This document shows positions 41,446 through 51,019 of a stretch of 51,356 nt of DNA, one piece after another. The translations under genes were made by a program, and so were the position numbers. Every line of letters starts with the position of its first letter. Position 1 is the first letter of the stretch. Origin of the DNA: Acidimicrobiales bacterium (GTDB lineage Bacteria; Actinomycetota; Acidimicrobiia; Acidimicrobiales; Bog-793). Below the pieces are notes generated by a model. That model had not been told where the DNA came from. It searched no databases and saw nothing but the letters and a program-made list of their open reading frames with translations. The stretch covers positions 1-51,356 of the forward strand of contig DATLTN010000045.1 in the NCBI GenBank assembly GCA_035533595.1. Reading direction: 5' to 3'.

Positions 41446-43383
41446 TCAACCCGCCCCGCCGAGGAGCGCGTCGAAACGCTCTCCGCCCGCTGCGACGATC
41501 CACTCCTCGTCCTCCGCGAGCACGAGCGCGTCGGCGGCGAGCGCCCGCGCCGCCCTGCGCAGCGCCTGCAGGTAGGCGGCGCGGTCGGGGTACCGCTCGC
41601 TCACCGCGGGGCGCGGGTCGCCGCTCTCGGCGCGCGCCGCGGCGTCGACCGGGAACGCGAGGCTCGTCCCGATGAGGTCAACCAGGCCACCGTCGGGGGC
41701 GGCGCGCGGATTGAAGGCGAGGTGGGTGTGCAGCGGCGCCGCGAGCTCGGGGAGGACGACGCCGGCGCGCTCGTTGCCGTCCCCGTCGACGGCGGCGACG
41801 AGGCCGACCACCCGGTCCTCGGCGGCGACGCTCCCGTCCCCCTCCTTCTCCTCGGCACCGGGGTGCGAGCGGCTCGTCACCGGGATCATCGACGGCGGCG
41901 GGAGGGCGAGCCCCGGCAGGCGGCCGAGGCGGGAGAGCACCTCCTCGCGCCGCCGCGCGCTCCCGTCGCCGACGCGCGGCACCCGGCTCCGCGGCGGCTC
42001 GACGCCCTCCCCGACCCAGCGGGCGAGCGCCACGAACAGCGCCCGCAGCGCCGGCATGGGGTCGAGCACGCTCGCCGGGTTGGTGGGGGCGACCGGCGCC
42101 CCGAGGGCCGGCAGGCCGACGACGTGCGAGCAGCCGGCGAGCAGATAGCAGCGCACCTCGGGGTCCTCGGGCAGGTCGGCGCTGCCGTCGACCTCGGTGT
42201 GGATCGCCGAGGCGTCGCGGCGCCAGTACTCAAAGGCGCTGTTCACGAACATCACCTTCGGCGAGCCGCCGAGGGCGCGCTGGCGGTCGAGGAGGCCGCC
42301 GTCGGGGTGCGCCGCCGCGTACGGGGGGTGCAGCCCGCTCCCCTCGGAGCGGTTCACCGAGACCTGCCCGTAGCGCTCGTTGAAGTCGCCGCGGCGCGCG
42401 CCGGCGATGTCGACGAACATCGCGTCGAAGACCCGGCGGCCGGGCTCGTCGAGGTTCAGCCCGTCGAAGAGGAACTGGCGGAGGTAGCGGCCGGACTGCG
42501 AGACGCCAAAGGCGAAGGTGTCCCCGACCGGCGCGGCTCCCCCGCCGAGGACGGCCGCGGCGTCCTCCCGCAGCGCCGAGACGAGGTCGCGCGCCACGCT
42601 GAGCCCGACCCCGTGCACCGGGGAGCGGAGGGGGTGGTAGGAGAGCTCGTAGACGTTCTCCGGAAGGAAGCCGCCGTCGAGGGCGAGGTCCTCGGCGCTC
42701 TCGGTGAGCGCACCGTCGAGGGCGCGGGCGAAGCGGAAGCGGTCGCGGGGGATCACCTCGAAGGCCCCTCCGGTGCGCGGCCGGACGAGGAGACGCGCGC
42801 CCGGGTCCGCGGGATCGGCGACGGGGTCGGGCGCGATCGCCGGCGAGAGGGCGCGCGAGTCGATGAGCGGCACGCTCGGGAGCACACGGTCCACTTCGAT
42901 GCGCGTCTCGCGCAGCCCCGGCGGGCTCGCCCCCCCGACGCGGGCGAGCGGGGCGTCGAGGCGGAGGAGCCCGGGGAGGGGGCGCAGGTCGCTCTGCCAG
43001 CCGCACCACACCACCCGGTAGCCGAGACGGAGGAGGAGCCCGTCCCCGAGCGCGGGGGCCGTCGCCTCGGTGACAAGCGCCGGCGGGAGGAGCCCGGGCA
43101 GCGCCGCGCCGAGCGCGAGCGGAAGGACCTCGGCGCGGCCGCGGTTCGCGACGACGTAGAACAGCGGCGCGGCGGCCCCTCCGGGCGGCTCGGCGACGAG
43201 CAGGTCGGAGGAGAAACGGACGAGGCCGTCCTCCCCCGCCGCGAGTGGGAGGTCGGCGATGCGGGCGTTGGCCGGGGCCGCCGGGTCGAGGACGAAGTGC
43301 GCCCTGCCGCGCAGCAGCACGTAACCCTCGGGGGCCCCGGCGAGCGGCTCCCGCTCGGTGATCTCGACCCGCTCAAGGCCCAT
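41446..43383 (-). CDS. Large alpha/beta hydrolase domain protein (Abhydrolase_10-like)
   Basis: A 645-aa protein of the poorly studied large alpha/beta-hydrolase group. The nucleophile elbow is FGVSQSGRYLRQFLFDGLN, followed by RRVFDAMFVDIAGARRGDFNERYGQ and FEYWRRDASAIHTEVDG, a set typical of this family. YLLAGCSHVVG probably carries the histidine region. There is no signal peptide. It starts after GGAAAGGGG and lies 47 bases after thrC on the same strand, at the place where homoserine kinase (thrB) is found in related genomes. Nothing in it resembles a GHMP kinase, so it does not replace thrB in sequence terms. Substrate unknown. Confidence 0.8.
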   Translation of the reverse strand: MGLERVEITEREPLAGAPEGYVLLRGRAHFVLDPAAPANARIADLPLAAGEDGLVRFSSDLLVAEPPGGAAAPLFYVVANRGRAEVLPLALGAALPGLLPPALVTEATAPALGDGLLLRLGYRVVWCGWQSDLRPLPGLLRLDAPLARVGGASPPGLRETRIEVDRVLPSVPLIDSRALSPAIAPDPVADPADPGARLLVRPRTGGAFEVIPRDRFRFARALDGALTESAEDLALDGGFLPENVYELSYHPLRSPVHGVGLSVARDLVSALREDAAAVLGGGAAPVGDTFAFGVSQSGRYLRQFLFDGLNLDEPGRRVFDAMFVDIAGARRGDFNERYGQVSVNRSEGSGLHPPYAAAHPDGGLLDRQRALGGSPKVMFVNSAFEYWRRDASAIHTEVDGSADLPEDPEVRCYLLAGCSHVVGLPALGAPVAPTNPASVLDPMPALRALFVALARWVGEGVEPPRSRVPRVGDGSARRREEVLSRLGRLPGLALPPPSMIPVTSRSHPGAEEKEGDGSVAAEDRVVGLVAAVDGDGNERAGVVLPELAAPLHTHLAFNPRAAPDGGLVDLIGTSLAFPVDAAARAESGDPRPAVSERYPDRAAYLQALRRAARALAADALVLAEDEEWIVAAGGERFDALLGGAG

Positions 43384-43430
43384 CGTCGACCCCTTTCCGC
43401 ACCCTCACCGGCACCGCGAGGCGGCCGCCG

Positions 43431-44498
43431 TCACAGCTCGAGGGTGGCGGCGACTGCGTCGAAGGTCGCGTCGACGGTCTCGGGCACGCGCACCTGGCTG
43501 ATCGCGAGGTCGGGGTCCTTCAGGCCGTGACCGGTGAGGATGCAGACGACCCGCGACCCTTCCGCCACCCCGAGCTTCAGCAGGCCCGCCACGGCGGCCG
43601 CGGAGGCCGCCTCGCAGAAGACGGACTCCTGCTCGGCGAGGAAGCGGTAGGCCGCGAGGATCTCCTCGTCGCTCACCGCGGAGATGCTCCCCCCGGACTC
43701 GCTCGCCGCCGCCGTCGCCCCGTACCAGGAGGCGGGGTTGCCGATGCGGATCGCCGTGGCGATCGTCTCGGGGTGCTCGACGGGGTGGCCGAGAACGATC
43801 GGCGCGGCGCCCGCCGCCTGGAAGCCGAGCATCCTCGGCAGCTTCGTCGCGCGCCCCGCGGCGCGGTACTCGAGGTAGCCCTTCCAGTAGGCGGTGATGT
43901 TGCCGGCGTTGCCGACGGGGATGCAGTGCACGTCCGGCGCGTCGCCGAGGACGTCCACGATCTCGAAGGCTCCCGTCTTCTGCCCTTCGATGCGGAAGGG
44001 GTTCACCGAGTTCACTAGCTCGATGGGGGTGCGCGAGGAGAGCTCGCGCACGATCTCGAGGGCGACGTCGAAGTTGCCCCGCACCTGCAGGACGCGCGCC
44101 CCGTGCACGAGCGCCTGGGCGAGCTTGCCGAGGGCGATGTGCCCCTCGGGGATGAGCACGAAGCACGCGAGGCCGGCGCGCGCTGCGTAGGCGGCGGCCG
44201 AGGCGGAGGTGTTGCCGGTGGAGGCGCAGACGACCGCCTTCGCGCCCTTCTCGGCAGCCTTGGACATCGCCACGGTCATCCCGCGATCCTTGAAGGAGCC
44301 GGTCGGGTTGGCCCCCTCGATCTTCAGGAAGACCTCTGCGCCGAGGCGCTCGGAGAGGCGCGGCGCGGGGAGGAGGGGGGTGTTCCCCTCGTAGAGGGTG
44401 ATCACCGGTGTCGCGTCGCTCACGGGCAGCAGCTCCCGGTAGCGCTCGATGAGCCCGCGGTGCACCTGCGGCGCGCCCACCGGCACGGTGGCGGTCAA
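43431..44498 (-). CDS. thrC: Threonine synthase
   Basis: ThrC (355 aa) makes threonine from O-phosphohomoserine with PLP. The PLP lysine is Lys70 in [30 protein letters not shown] and [17 protein letters not shown] are typical of the short actinobacterial type. The TTG start overlaps the hom stop (TTGA). Its substrate needs homoserine kinase, which is absent from this locus. Confidence 0.96.
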   Translation of the reverse strand: MTATVPVGAPQVHRGLIERYRELLPVSDATPVITLYEGNTPLLPAPRLSERLGAEVFLKIEGANPTGSFKDRGMTVAMSKAAEKGAKAVVCASTGNTSASAAAYAARAGLACFVLIPEGHIALGKLAQALVHGARVLQVRGNFDVALEIVRELSSRTPIELVNSVNPFRIEGQKTGAFEIVDVLGDAPDVHCIPVGNAGNITAYWKGYLEYRAAGRATKLPRMLGFQAAGAAPIVLGHPVEHPETIATAIRIGNPASWYGATAAASESGGSISAVSDEEILAAYRFLAEQESVFCEAASAAAVAGLLKLGVAEGSRVVCILTGHGLKDPDLAISQVRVPETVDATFDAVAATLEL

Positions 44499-45805
44499 TG
44501 CTCCGGGCCGATCACCCGCAGCAGGCCGCCGATGCGCTCGACGGCGTCGAGCTCTCGCAGCCCCGCGAGCGTCGCCTGGATGTCCGCCTCGCGCGCCAGG
44601 TGGGTGATGAAGACGAGCCGCGCCTCGGCGGCCAGGCCCACCTGCTCCATCGAGCGGATCGACACGCCGTGCTCGCCGAAGAGTGAGGCGACCGCGGAGA
44701 GCACGCCCGGGCGGTCGGCGACGTCGATCGTCAGGTAGTACTGCGCGTGCAGCTCGTCGATCGGCCGGATCTCCACCTTCTGCACCGGCGGGCGCGGCGG
44801 GAGGGGTCCGAGGCGCGCGCTGCGCGCCGCGTCGAGGAGGTCGCCGAGCACGGCCGAGGCCGTCGGGCGCCCACCGGCCCCGCGGCCGTAGAACATCAGC
44901 TCGCCGGCGTGCTCGCCCTCGACGAAGACGGCGTTGAAGGCGCCCCGCACCCCGGCGAGGGGGTGCTCGAGGGGGACCATCGCGGGGTGCACCCTGACGC
45001 CGATCGTCTTCTGCGCGGCACCGGCGGGGGTCGTGTCCTCGGCGACGGCGAGGAGCTTCACCGCGTAGCCGAGGCGGCTGGCGAAGTCGATGTCGGCGAC
45101 GTCGATGGTCTCGATCCCCTCGCGGTAGACGTCGCCGGCGACGACCTCGGTGTTGAAGGCGATGCTCGCGAGGATCGCCGCCTTGGCCGAGGCGTCGAAG
45201 CCCTCGACGTCGGCCGAGGGGTCGCGCTCGGCGTAACCGAGGCGCTCTGCCTCGGCGAGCGCCTCGGCGTAGGAGATCCGCTCCTCGCTCATCCGGGAGA
45301 GGATGTAGTTCGTCGTGCCGTTGACGATGCCCATCACACGCTTGATCGGCTCACCGGCGAGCGAGACCCGCAGCGCCCGCAAGAGGGGGATCGCGCCACC
45401 GACCGCCGCCTCGCAGTAGAGCGCGCTGCCGCCCTCCTCCGCCGCCCGGTAGAGCTCCTCGCCGAAGTTCGCGAGCAGCTCCTTGTTCGCCGTGACGACC
45501 GGCTTGCCGGCGCGCAGCGCGTCCACGACCAGCCCGCGCGCCGGCTCGATGCCGCCGATCAGCTCGACGACGACGTCGATCTCGGGGTCGACGGCGAGCG
45601 CCGCCGCGTCGTGGGTGAGGCGGTCGGGAGCGAGCGCCGGCACCCGTGCGCGGGCGACGTTGCGCACCGCGATGCGGGTGATCTCGAGGTGCACGCCGGT
45701 GCGGGCGGCGATCGCCGCTCCGTCGTGGTCGACGACGTCGACGAGCGCGCCGCCGACGTTGCCGCAGCCGAGCAGCCCGACACGCACGACATCGGCGCTG
45801 GCCAT
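44495..45805 (-). CDS. hom: Homoserine dehydrogenase
   Basis: Hom (436 aa) reduces aspartate semialdehyde to homoserine, the branch to threonine and methionine. The Rossmann motif is [10 protein letters not shown] (10-19); [30 protein letters not shown] and [17 protein letters not shown] are signature blocks. A C-terminal ACT domain ([27 protein letters not shown]) should give feedback control by threonine. ATG 45805 is chosen for family fit. Coupled to thrC. Confidence 0.96.
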   Translation of the reverse strand: MASADVVRVGLLGCGNVGGALVDVVDHDGAAIAARTGVHLEITRIAVRNVARARVPALAPDRLTHDAAALAVDPEIDVVVELIGGIEPARGLVVDALRAGKPVVTANKELLANFGEELYRAAEEGGSALYCEAAVGGAIPLLRALRVSLAGEPIKRVMGIVNGTTNYILSRMSEERISYAEALAEAERLGYAERDPSADVEGFDASAKAAILASIAFNTEVVAGDVYREGIETIDVADIDFASRLGYAVKLLAVAEDTTPAGAAQKTIGVRVHPAMVPLEHPLAGVRGAFNAVFVEGEHAGELMFYGRGAGGRPTASAVLGDLLDAARSARLGPLPPRPPVQKVEIRPIDELHAQYYLTIDVADRPGVLSAVASLFGEHGVSIRSMEQVGLAAEARLVFITHLAREADIQATLAGLRELDAVERIGGLLRVIGPEH

Positions 45806-45822
45806 CGGCACAAGGTATCGAA

Positions 45823-47106
45823 TCAGGGCTCCAGACGGAGCAGGTCCTCGATCGACTCGCGCCGCACGACGGCGCGCACCTCGCCGTCGCGGGCGAAGAG
45901 CACGGGCGGGCGGGCGAGGCGGTTGTAGTTCGAGGCCATCGAAAAGCCGTAGGCACCGGTGACCGGCGTCACGAGGAGGTCCCCCACGGCGACGTCGCCC
46001 GGCAGGAACGCCTCGTGGACGAGGACGTCCCCGGACTCGCAGTGCTTGCCGACGATGCGCGCCGCGAGTGGCCGCTCGGCGTCGGGGCTGCGGGGGAGGA
46101 AGGCCTCGTAGCCGCTGCCGTAGAGCACCGGGCGGGGGTTGTCGCTCATCCCGCCGTCGACCGCGAGGTAGGTGCGGATCCCGGGGAGCTCCTTGATCGT
46201 CCCGACGCGGTAGCAGGTCAGCCCGGCGCTGGCGACGATCGCCCGGCCGGGCTCGGCGGAGAGGAGGACCGACGAGGGGATGCCCGCGCTCGCGCAGGCG
46301 CCGCGCACGACCTCGGCCCACTTGCTGATCGAGGGGGCGTGCTCGTCGTTCAGGTAGGCGACGCCGAGGCCGCCGCCGACCGAGAGCTCGGTGAGGCCGT
46401 TGTCGACGATGAAGGGCGCGAGCACCGCGACCTCGCGCTCGAAGGCGTCGAGGCGGAAGATCTGACTGCCGATGTGCGCGTGCGCGCCGTCGGCGACGAT
46501 GCCCGGCACCTTGTGCAGCGCCCGCAACGCCTCGGCGGCCGCCCCGGAGGCGAGCGAGAAGCCGAACTTCGAGTCCTCCTGCCCGGTCATCACGAACTCG
46601 TGGGTGTGCGCCTCCACGCCGGGCGTGACCCGCAGCGAGACGCGCTGCGCGCCCTTGGCGGGCGCGAGGCGCTCGAGGCGGCGGATCTCCTCGAAGGAGT
46701 CGACGATGATGCGCCCGACCCCGGCGCCGAAGGCGGCGGCGAGCTCCTCGTCGGACTTGTTGTTGCCGTGCAGGACGAGGAGCGCCGGGTCGACCCCCGC
46801 GGCGAGCGCGACCGCGAGCTCGCCCCCGGTGGCGACGTCGAGGGTCATCCCCTCCTCGGCGGCGAGCGCCGCCATCGCCTTGCAGAGGAAGGCCTTGGTC
46901 GCGTAGGCGGCGCCGGGGCCGAAGGCGGCGACCGCCTCGCGGCAGCGGGCGCGCAGGTGCTGCTCGTCGTAGAGGAAGAAGGGGGTCCCGAACTCCTCGG
47001 CGACGGCCGAGAGCGCCACCCCCGCGACCGTAAGCTCACCGCCCTTTCCCACGGCCGCGCCGTCGGGGAGGAGGTGGCGGGCGATCGGCGCGGTCGCGGC
47101 CATCAC
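45823..47106 (-). CDS. lysA: Diaminopimelate decarboxylase
   Basis: LysA (427 aa) makes lysine from meso-diaminopimelate. The PLP lysine is near residue 71 in AYATKAFLCKAM; AHAHIGSQIF, GGGLGVAY, AEPGRAIVASAG and GKHCESGDVL complete the family set. Two starts are possible, GTG 47106 or ATG 47103, both overlapping the argS stop. The order argS-lysA-hom-thrC is as in Mycobacterium and Corynebacterium. Confidence 0.96.
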   Translation of the reverse strand: MMAATAPIARHLLPDGAAVGKGGELTVAGVALSAVAEEFGTPFFLYDEQHLRARCREAVAAFGPGAAYATKAFLCKAMAALAAEEGMTLDVATGGELAVALAAGVDPALLVLHGNNKSDEELAAAFGAGVGRIIVDSFEEIRRLERLAPAKGAQRVSLRVTPGVEAHTHEFVMTGQEDSKFGFSLASGAAAEALRALHKVPGIVADGAHAHIGSQIFRLDAFEREVAVLAPFIVDNGLTELSVGGGLGVAYLNDEHAPSISKWAEVVRGACASAGIPSSVLLSAEPGRAIVASAGLTCYRVGTIKELPGIRTYLAVDGGMSDNPRPVLYGSGYEAFLPRSPDAERPLAARIVGKHCESGDVLVHEAFLPGDVAVGDLLVTPVTGAYGFSMASNYNRLARPPVLFARDGEVRAVVRRESIEDLLRLEP

Positions 47107-48827
47107 ATCTGCTCGGGCGCGGCGATGCCGAGCAGCTCGAGGCCCTGGGCGAGCACCCGGCGGGTGAGCTCGCAGAGGCCGAGGCGGCGGGCGACGGTCG
47201 CCTCCTCCCCGGCGCGCAGCACCGGGCAGTGCTCGTAGAAGGAGGTGAAGGTGCCGGCCAGCTCGTAGAGATAGGTGCAGAGGCGGTGCGGGCCGTACGC
47301 CGCGATCGCCGAGGCGACGGCGTCCCCGAAGGCCGAGAGACAGAGGACGAGGGCCCGCTCGGCGGCCTCCTGCGGGCGGCCGAAGGCGCGGGGCGGCGCA
47401 CCTTCGGCGGCGGCGCGCCGGAAGATCGAGCAGATCCGTGCGTGCGCGTACTGCAGGTAGGGAGCGGTGTTGCCCTCGAAGGCGAGCATCCGGTCCCAGT
47501 CAAAGACGTAGTCCCGCGTCCGCTCGGTCGAGAGGTCCGCATACTTCACCGCGCCGATGCCGATCGCCTCGGCGACGGCGGAGGCGGCCGCCTCGTCGAG
47601 CGCGGGGTTCTTCTCGCGCACGACCGCAAGGGCGCGCTCGACCGCCTCGTCGAGGAGGTCGATGAGCTTGGTCGACTCACCGCTTCGGGTGCGGAACATC
47701 TTGCGGTCCTCGCCGAGCACCGAGCCGAAGGCGACGTGCACCGCGCGCCGCTCCTCGTCGAGCCACCCGGCCATGGCGGCGACGGCGAAGACCATCTCGA
47801 AGTGCTGGGACTGCGGGGCACCGACGACGTAGAGGATGAGGTCGGCACCGAGACGGTCGGTGCGGTCCCTGATGCAGGCGAGGTCGGTCGCCGCGTAGTT
47901 GTAGCCACCGTCGGACTTGCGGACGATGACCGGGAGCGCCTCCCCCTCGCGGTTGCTGAAGCCCGGCGGGAAGACGCAGAGCGCCCCTTCGCTCTCGACC
48001 AGCAGACCCTTGTCGGCGAGCGCCTCGACGACCCCGGGAAGGAGGTCGTTGTAGGCGCTCTCGCCGCGCACGTCGTCCGGGGTGAGCAGCACCCCGAGGC
48101 GCGAGAAGACCACGCTGAAGTAGCGGATGCTGTCCTCGACGAGGCGCGCCCAGAGGCGCATCGTCTCTGGGTCGCCGGACTGCAGCAGCACCACGCGGCG
48201 GCGCGAGCGCTCGGCGAACTCCGGATCGCCGTCGAAGGCCTTGCGCGCCTCTTGGTAGAAGGCGTTCAGGTCGCCGAGCGCGATCTCGCGCGCCGCCTCG
48301 GCCTCGCCGATGTCGAGCGAGTGCTCGATGAGCATCCCGAAGGGCGTGCCCCAGTCGCCGATGTGGTTCTCGCGGATCACGCGACTGCCGGAGTAGTCGA
48401 GCAGGCGCGCGAGGGCGTCACCGATGATCGCCGAGCGCAGGTGGCCGACGTGCATCTCCTTCGCGACGTTCGGCGCCCCGTAGTCGACGACGACGGTCCC
48501 GTCGGCGTCGCTTTGCCGCACGCCGAGATGCCCGTCGGCGGCGAGCGCCTCCAGGTGGCGGCCGAGGAAGGCCGCCGAGAAGGTGAGGTTGAGAAAGCCG
48601 GGGCCCGCGATCTCGATCTGCTCGCAGAGCCCGGCGAGGTCACTGCGCGCGACGATCTCCTCGGCGACCTCGCGTGGCGGGCGGCCGAGGCGCTTGGCGA
48701 GCCCGAGCACGCCGTTCACCTGGGCGTCCGCGTGCTCGGAGAGGCGCAGGATCGGGTCCGCGCCGGGCTCGAGGGCGTCGAAGGCGGGCTGCAGGCGTTG
48801 CGCCACGGTATCGAGGAGGCTCACCAT
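47103..48827 (-). CDS. argS: Arginyl-tRNA synthetase
   Basis: ArgRS (574 aa). The class I HIGH motif appears as HVGHLRSAIIGDALARLL after YGAPNVAKEM, and the KMSKS region as EDRKMFRTRSGE, the usual ArgRS variant. The C-terminal DALR anticodon-binding domain ends the protein. The ATG at 48827 directly abuts AAGGAG with no spacer, whereas the GTG one codon later has three bases; the true start may be further in, or initiation may be weak. Notably a tRNA-Arg gene lies just upstream, on the other strand. Confidence 0.96.
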   Translation of the reverse strand: MVSLLDTVAQRLQPAFDALEPGADPILRLSEHADAQVNGVLGLAKRLGRPPREVAEEIVARSDLAGLCEQIEIAGPGFLNLTFSAAFLGRHLEALAADGHLGVRQSDADGTVVVDYGAPNVAKEMHVGHLRSAIIGDALARLLDYSGSRVIRENHIGDWGTPFGMLIEHSLDIGEAEAAREIALGDLNAFYQEARKAFDGDPEFAERSRRRVVLLQSGDPETMRLWARLVEDSIRYFSVVFSRLGVLLTPDDVRGESAYNDLLPGVVEALADKGLLVESEGALCVFPPGFSNREGEALPVIVRKSDGGYNYAATDLACIRDRTDRLGADLILYVVGAPQSQHFEMVFAVAAMAGWLDEERRAVHVAFGSVLGEDRKMFRTRSGESTKLIDLLDEAVERALAVVREKNPALDEAAASAVAEAIGIGAVKYADLSTERTRDYVFDWDRMLAFEGNTAPYLQYAHARICSIFRRAAAEGAPPRAFGRPQEAAERALVLCLSAFGDAVASAIAAYGPHRLCTYLYELAGTFTSFYEHCPVLRAGEEATVARRLGLCELTRRVLAQGLELLGIAAPEQM

Positions 48828-48916
48828 CTCCTTATCGTCGCAGACGGGCGACCCGACGCCCTCCGGCTACCATGCCGCGGGGAAGAGTCGGCGGAGCGCC
48901 GCGGCCCTCCCCGCGG

Positions 48917-48988
48917 GCCCTCGTAGCTCAGGGGATAGAGCACCGGCCTCCGGAGCCGGGTGCGCAGGTTCGAATCCTGCCGGGGGCA
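48917..48988 (+). tRNA. tRNA-Arg (anticodon CCG)
   Basis: Full cloverleaf of 72 bases. The acceptor stem GCCCTCG/CGGGGGC has one T-G pair, the D-stem is GCTC/GAGC and the anticodon stem CCGGC/GCCGG. The loop CTCCGGA has anticodon CCG at 48950-48952, reading CGG. The T-stem is GCAGG/CCTGC with loop TTCGAAT. The discriminator is A, and CCA is not fully encoded (CCC follows). It is divergent from argS. A TACCAT about 45 bases upstream could be its -10. Confidence 0.97.
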
Positions 48989-48994
48989 CCCTGT

Positions 48995-49010
48995 GATGTC
49001 GCGCGACATC
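48995..49010. repeat. 16-bp perfect palindrome GATGTCGCGCGACATC after tRNA-Arg
   Basis: Six bases after the tRNA end lies a perfect 16-base palindrome. As RNA it makes a 6-bp stem with a GCGC loop, without a T-run, so it may help end or process the tRNA transcript. It could equally be a protein-binding site. The rest of the 168-base gap to the next gene shows nothing else recognisable. Confidence 0.6.
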
Positions 49011-49156
49011 GGAACCACCCCGGACCTTCAACTCGGTGGGTTCGGGGGTCGTGTCGGGGCATTCGGAGCTCGTCACCTCGGCCCCTCCCGTCGGGTCGAC
49101 GGCGGCGCCCCAGGCGCCGGTGCGCGCTTGGGGCGGCGCAGGGGCATCGTGGAGCG

Positions 49157-49705
49157 ATGAGGTGGTCGCTCGCGGTGGTGGTCGCCGAGTACCTGCCGCG
49201 CCCCGCCCAGCGCGTGCTCCGCGACGCCGGGTGCTCGTTCGTCGACCGCGCGGGCCACTGCTACCTGCACCCACTCGTCGGCCGCCCGGCTCCCCCGCCG
49301 CTCCCAGCCGACCTCGCCGGCGCGGCGGCGACCGCGGCCCTCTCCTCCCGGGTGGCCGCCGGCGACCCCGACTGGGCCGACTACCTCCTCGACCCCGCAG
49401 CCGGCCCGGGCGGCAGGCGCCTGCTGCGCCATCCGATCGAGCTCCTCGAATGGCTCGTGACGGTTGGCCGCGCGAAGGAGATGCACCCCGGCGCGAGCGC
49501 CTACCTCTACGCCTCGGACCCCGACGACATCCTCGCCACCCTGCCGCACCACTTGCTCCCGACGCCGAAGGACACGCCGTCGCGGCCCCTCGAGCGCCCC
49601 GGCGTCTCCCTCGTCGGCTGCGGCGTGCTCTGCTTTCCGAGCGAGGACCCCGGCGCGCGGCCCGACGCCGTGCTCGTCGGTGGGAGCCTCACCGCCGAGC
49701 TGTGA
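49157..49705 (+). CDS. Uncharacterised protein with AbiEi-like segment
   Basis: I do not recognise this 182-aa protein with certainty. The N-terminal LAVVVAEYLPRPAQRVLRDAGCSFVDRAGHCYLHP resembles a stretch in AbiEi-type antitoxin/regulator proteins, where a pattern like YL.PR...LL...G..YLD..GN.. is common. The rest (HPIELLEWLVTVGRAKEMHP, YASDPDDILATLPHHLLPTP, SLVGCGVLCFPSEDPGARPDAVLVGG) has no clear match. ATG 49157 has GGAG only two bases upstream, so the start is uncertain. There is no partner nuclease gene. It is convergent with the KdpD-like gene. Confidence 0.55.
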   Translation: MRWSLAVVVAEYLPRPAQRVLRDAGCSFVDRAGHCYLHPLVGRPAPPPLPADLAGAAATAALSSRVAAGDPDWADYLLDPAAGPGGRRLLRHPIELLEWLVTVGRAKEMHPGASAYLYASDPDDILATLPHHLLPTPKDTPSRPLERPGVSLVGCGVLCFPSEDPGARPDAVLVGGSLTAEL

Positions 49706-49717
49706 GCGCGCCGGAGC

Positions 49718-51019
49718 TCAGCTCTCCTCCTGCTCGGGGGCGGCGAGGCCCTTCAGGTGGTCCCGGCGGGCGATCGTGTGCACGTCGATCTGGGAGGCGC
49801 CCGCCATGCGCTGCACCTTGCGGACGATGGAGCCGCCGCCGAGGAGCTCCTGGAGACGGCTGCGCTGGCTGGAGCCGATCACGAGCTGGGTGATCTGGTG
49901 CTCGCGCGCGAAGCCGATCAGCGCCCGCGCCGGGTCGTTCCCGGAGATCTCGTGCCAGCGGGCACCGAGGTCCTCGGTGAGGGTGCGCAGCGCGGCGATC
50001 GCCGTCTCGTCCCGACGCGAGGCGTCACCGGTCGCAATGTGCACGACGTCGAGCTCGCTCTTCATGCGCGCCGCGATGCGCGCCGCCCGCCGCAGCAGGC
50101 CGTCGGTCCCCGGAGCGGCGGTGACCCCGACCATGATCCGCTCGGCCGTCTCCCAGAGCTGGTCCGCGTGGCGCTTGTGCAGGTGCTCGAGGAGCTCCTC
50201 CTCGGTCTCGTCGGCGAGGAAGCGCAGCGCGAGCTCGCGCAGTGCCACGAGGTTGTCGGTCTGGAAGAAGTGCGTGAGGGCCTGATGGACCTTCTGTGGA
50301 GGGTAGATGTTGCCGTGGATCATGCGCCGGCGGAGCTGCTCGGGAGAGGAGTCGACGAGCTCGATCTGGTCGGCGCGGCGCACGACCCAGTCGGGCACCC
50401 GTTCGCGCACCCGGGCCCCTGTCATCTGCTCGACCGCGTCGGCGATGCTCTCGAGGTGCTGGATGTTGACGGTGGAGATGACGTCGATCCCCGCGTCGAG
50501 GAGCTCGAGCACGTCCTGCCAGCGCCTGGGGTGATCGCCCGAGCCGGGCACGTTGGTGTGCGCGAGCTCATCGACGAGTGCGAGCTGCGGGTGGCGGGCG
50601 AGCACCGCGGCGAGGTCCATCTCCTCGAAGGTCCCGCCGCGGTACTCGACGGCGCGGCGCGCGACGACCTCGAGACCGGCGAGGCGCTCCTCGGTGTGCC
50701 GCCGCCCGTGGCACTCGACGTAGGCGACGACGACGTCGGCGCCGCGCTCGGCGCGGCGTCTGGCCTCGTCGAGCATCGCGTAGGTCTTGCCGACGCCGGC
50801 CGCCGCTCCGAGGTAGAGGCGGAAGTGGCCGGCCGACTCCACCTCCTCGGCGGTGAGGCCCTCCACCGACGGCAGCTCGCCCCCCTCCAACGACGACACC
50901 TCGTCCACCTCGGGCGCGACGAACTCGTCGACCGGCGCGGTGCCGGTTCGTCGCATCCCAGCCTCGCGCCCGGCGCGGGCCAGCTGTTCGAGGCTCCCGG
51001 TCAGCCGCCCGCTCACCAC
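49718..51019 (-). CDS. KdpD N-terminal sensor domain protein without histidine kinase
   Basis: A 433-aa protein equal to the cytoplasmic N-terminal half of KdpD. It carries the KdpD domain with Walker A GAAAGVGKT (71-79) in HFRLYLGAAAGVGKTYAMLDEARRR, VVVAYVECHGR and LALVDELAHTNVPGSGDHPRRWQDVLELLDAGIDVISTVNIQHLES. A universal-stress-like domain follows (ERIMVGVTAAPGTDGLLRRAARIA, LVIGSSQRSRLQELLGGGSIVRKVQR). It stops before the four membrane helices and kinase module. Such stand-alone forms occur in other bacteria near Kdp or K+ genes; in Staphylococcus this domain binds c-di-AMP. No kdpFABC is seen here. The GTG start overlaps the next gene by seven bases. Confidence 0.9.
   Translation of the reverse strand: MVSGRLTGSLEQLARAGREAGMRRTGTAPVDEFVAPEVDEVSSLEGGELPSVEGLTAEEVESAGHFRLYLGAAAGVGKTYAMLDEARRRAERGADVVVAYVECHGRRHTEERLAGLEVVARRAVEYRGGTFEEMDLAAVLARHPQLALVDELAHTNVPGSGDHPRRWQDVLELLDAGIDVISTVNIQHLESIADAVEQMTGARVRERVPDWVVRRADQIELVDSSPEQLRRRMIHGNIYPPQKVHQALTHFFQTDNLVALRELALRFLADETEEELLEHLHKRHADQLWETAERIMVGVTAAPGTDGLLRRAARIAARMKSELDVVHIATGDASRRDETAIAALRTLTEDLGARWHEISGNDPARALIGFAREHQITQLVIGSSQRSRLQELLGGGSIVRKVQRMAGASQIDVHTIARRDHLKGLAAPEQEES

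Noticed and set aside
40573-43530. A 985-codon plus-strand open frame across rho, its leader and the large hydrolase
   Set aside because: It is antisense to two clear genes, and its translation is Arg/Ala/Gly-rich without family motifs; such frames are expected in DNA this rich in G+C. The same holds for long antisense frames over gatA/gatB, ligA, mnmA and the galT region.
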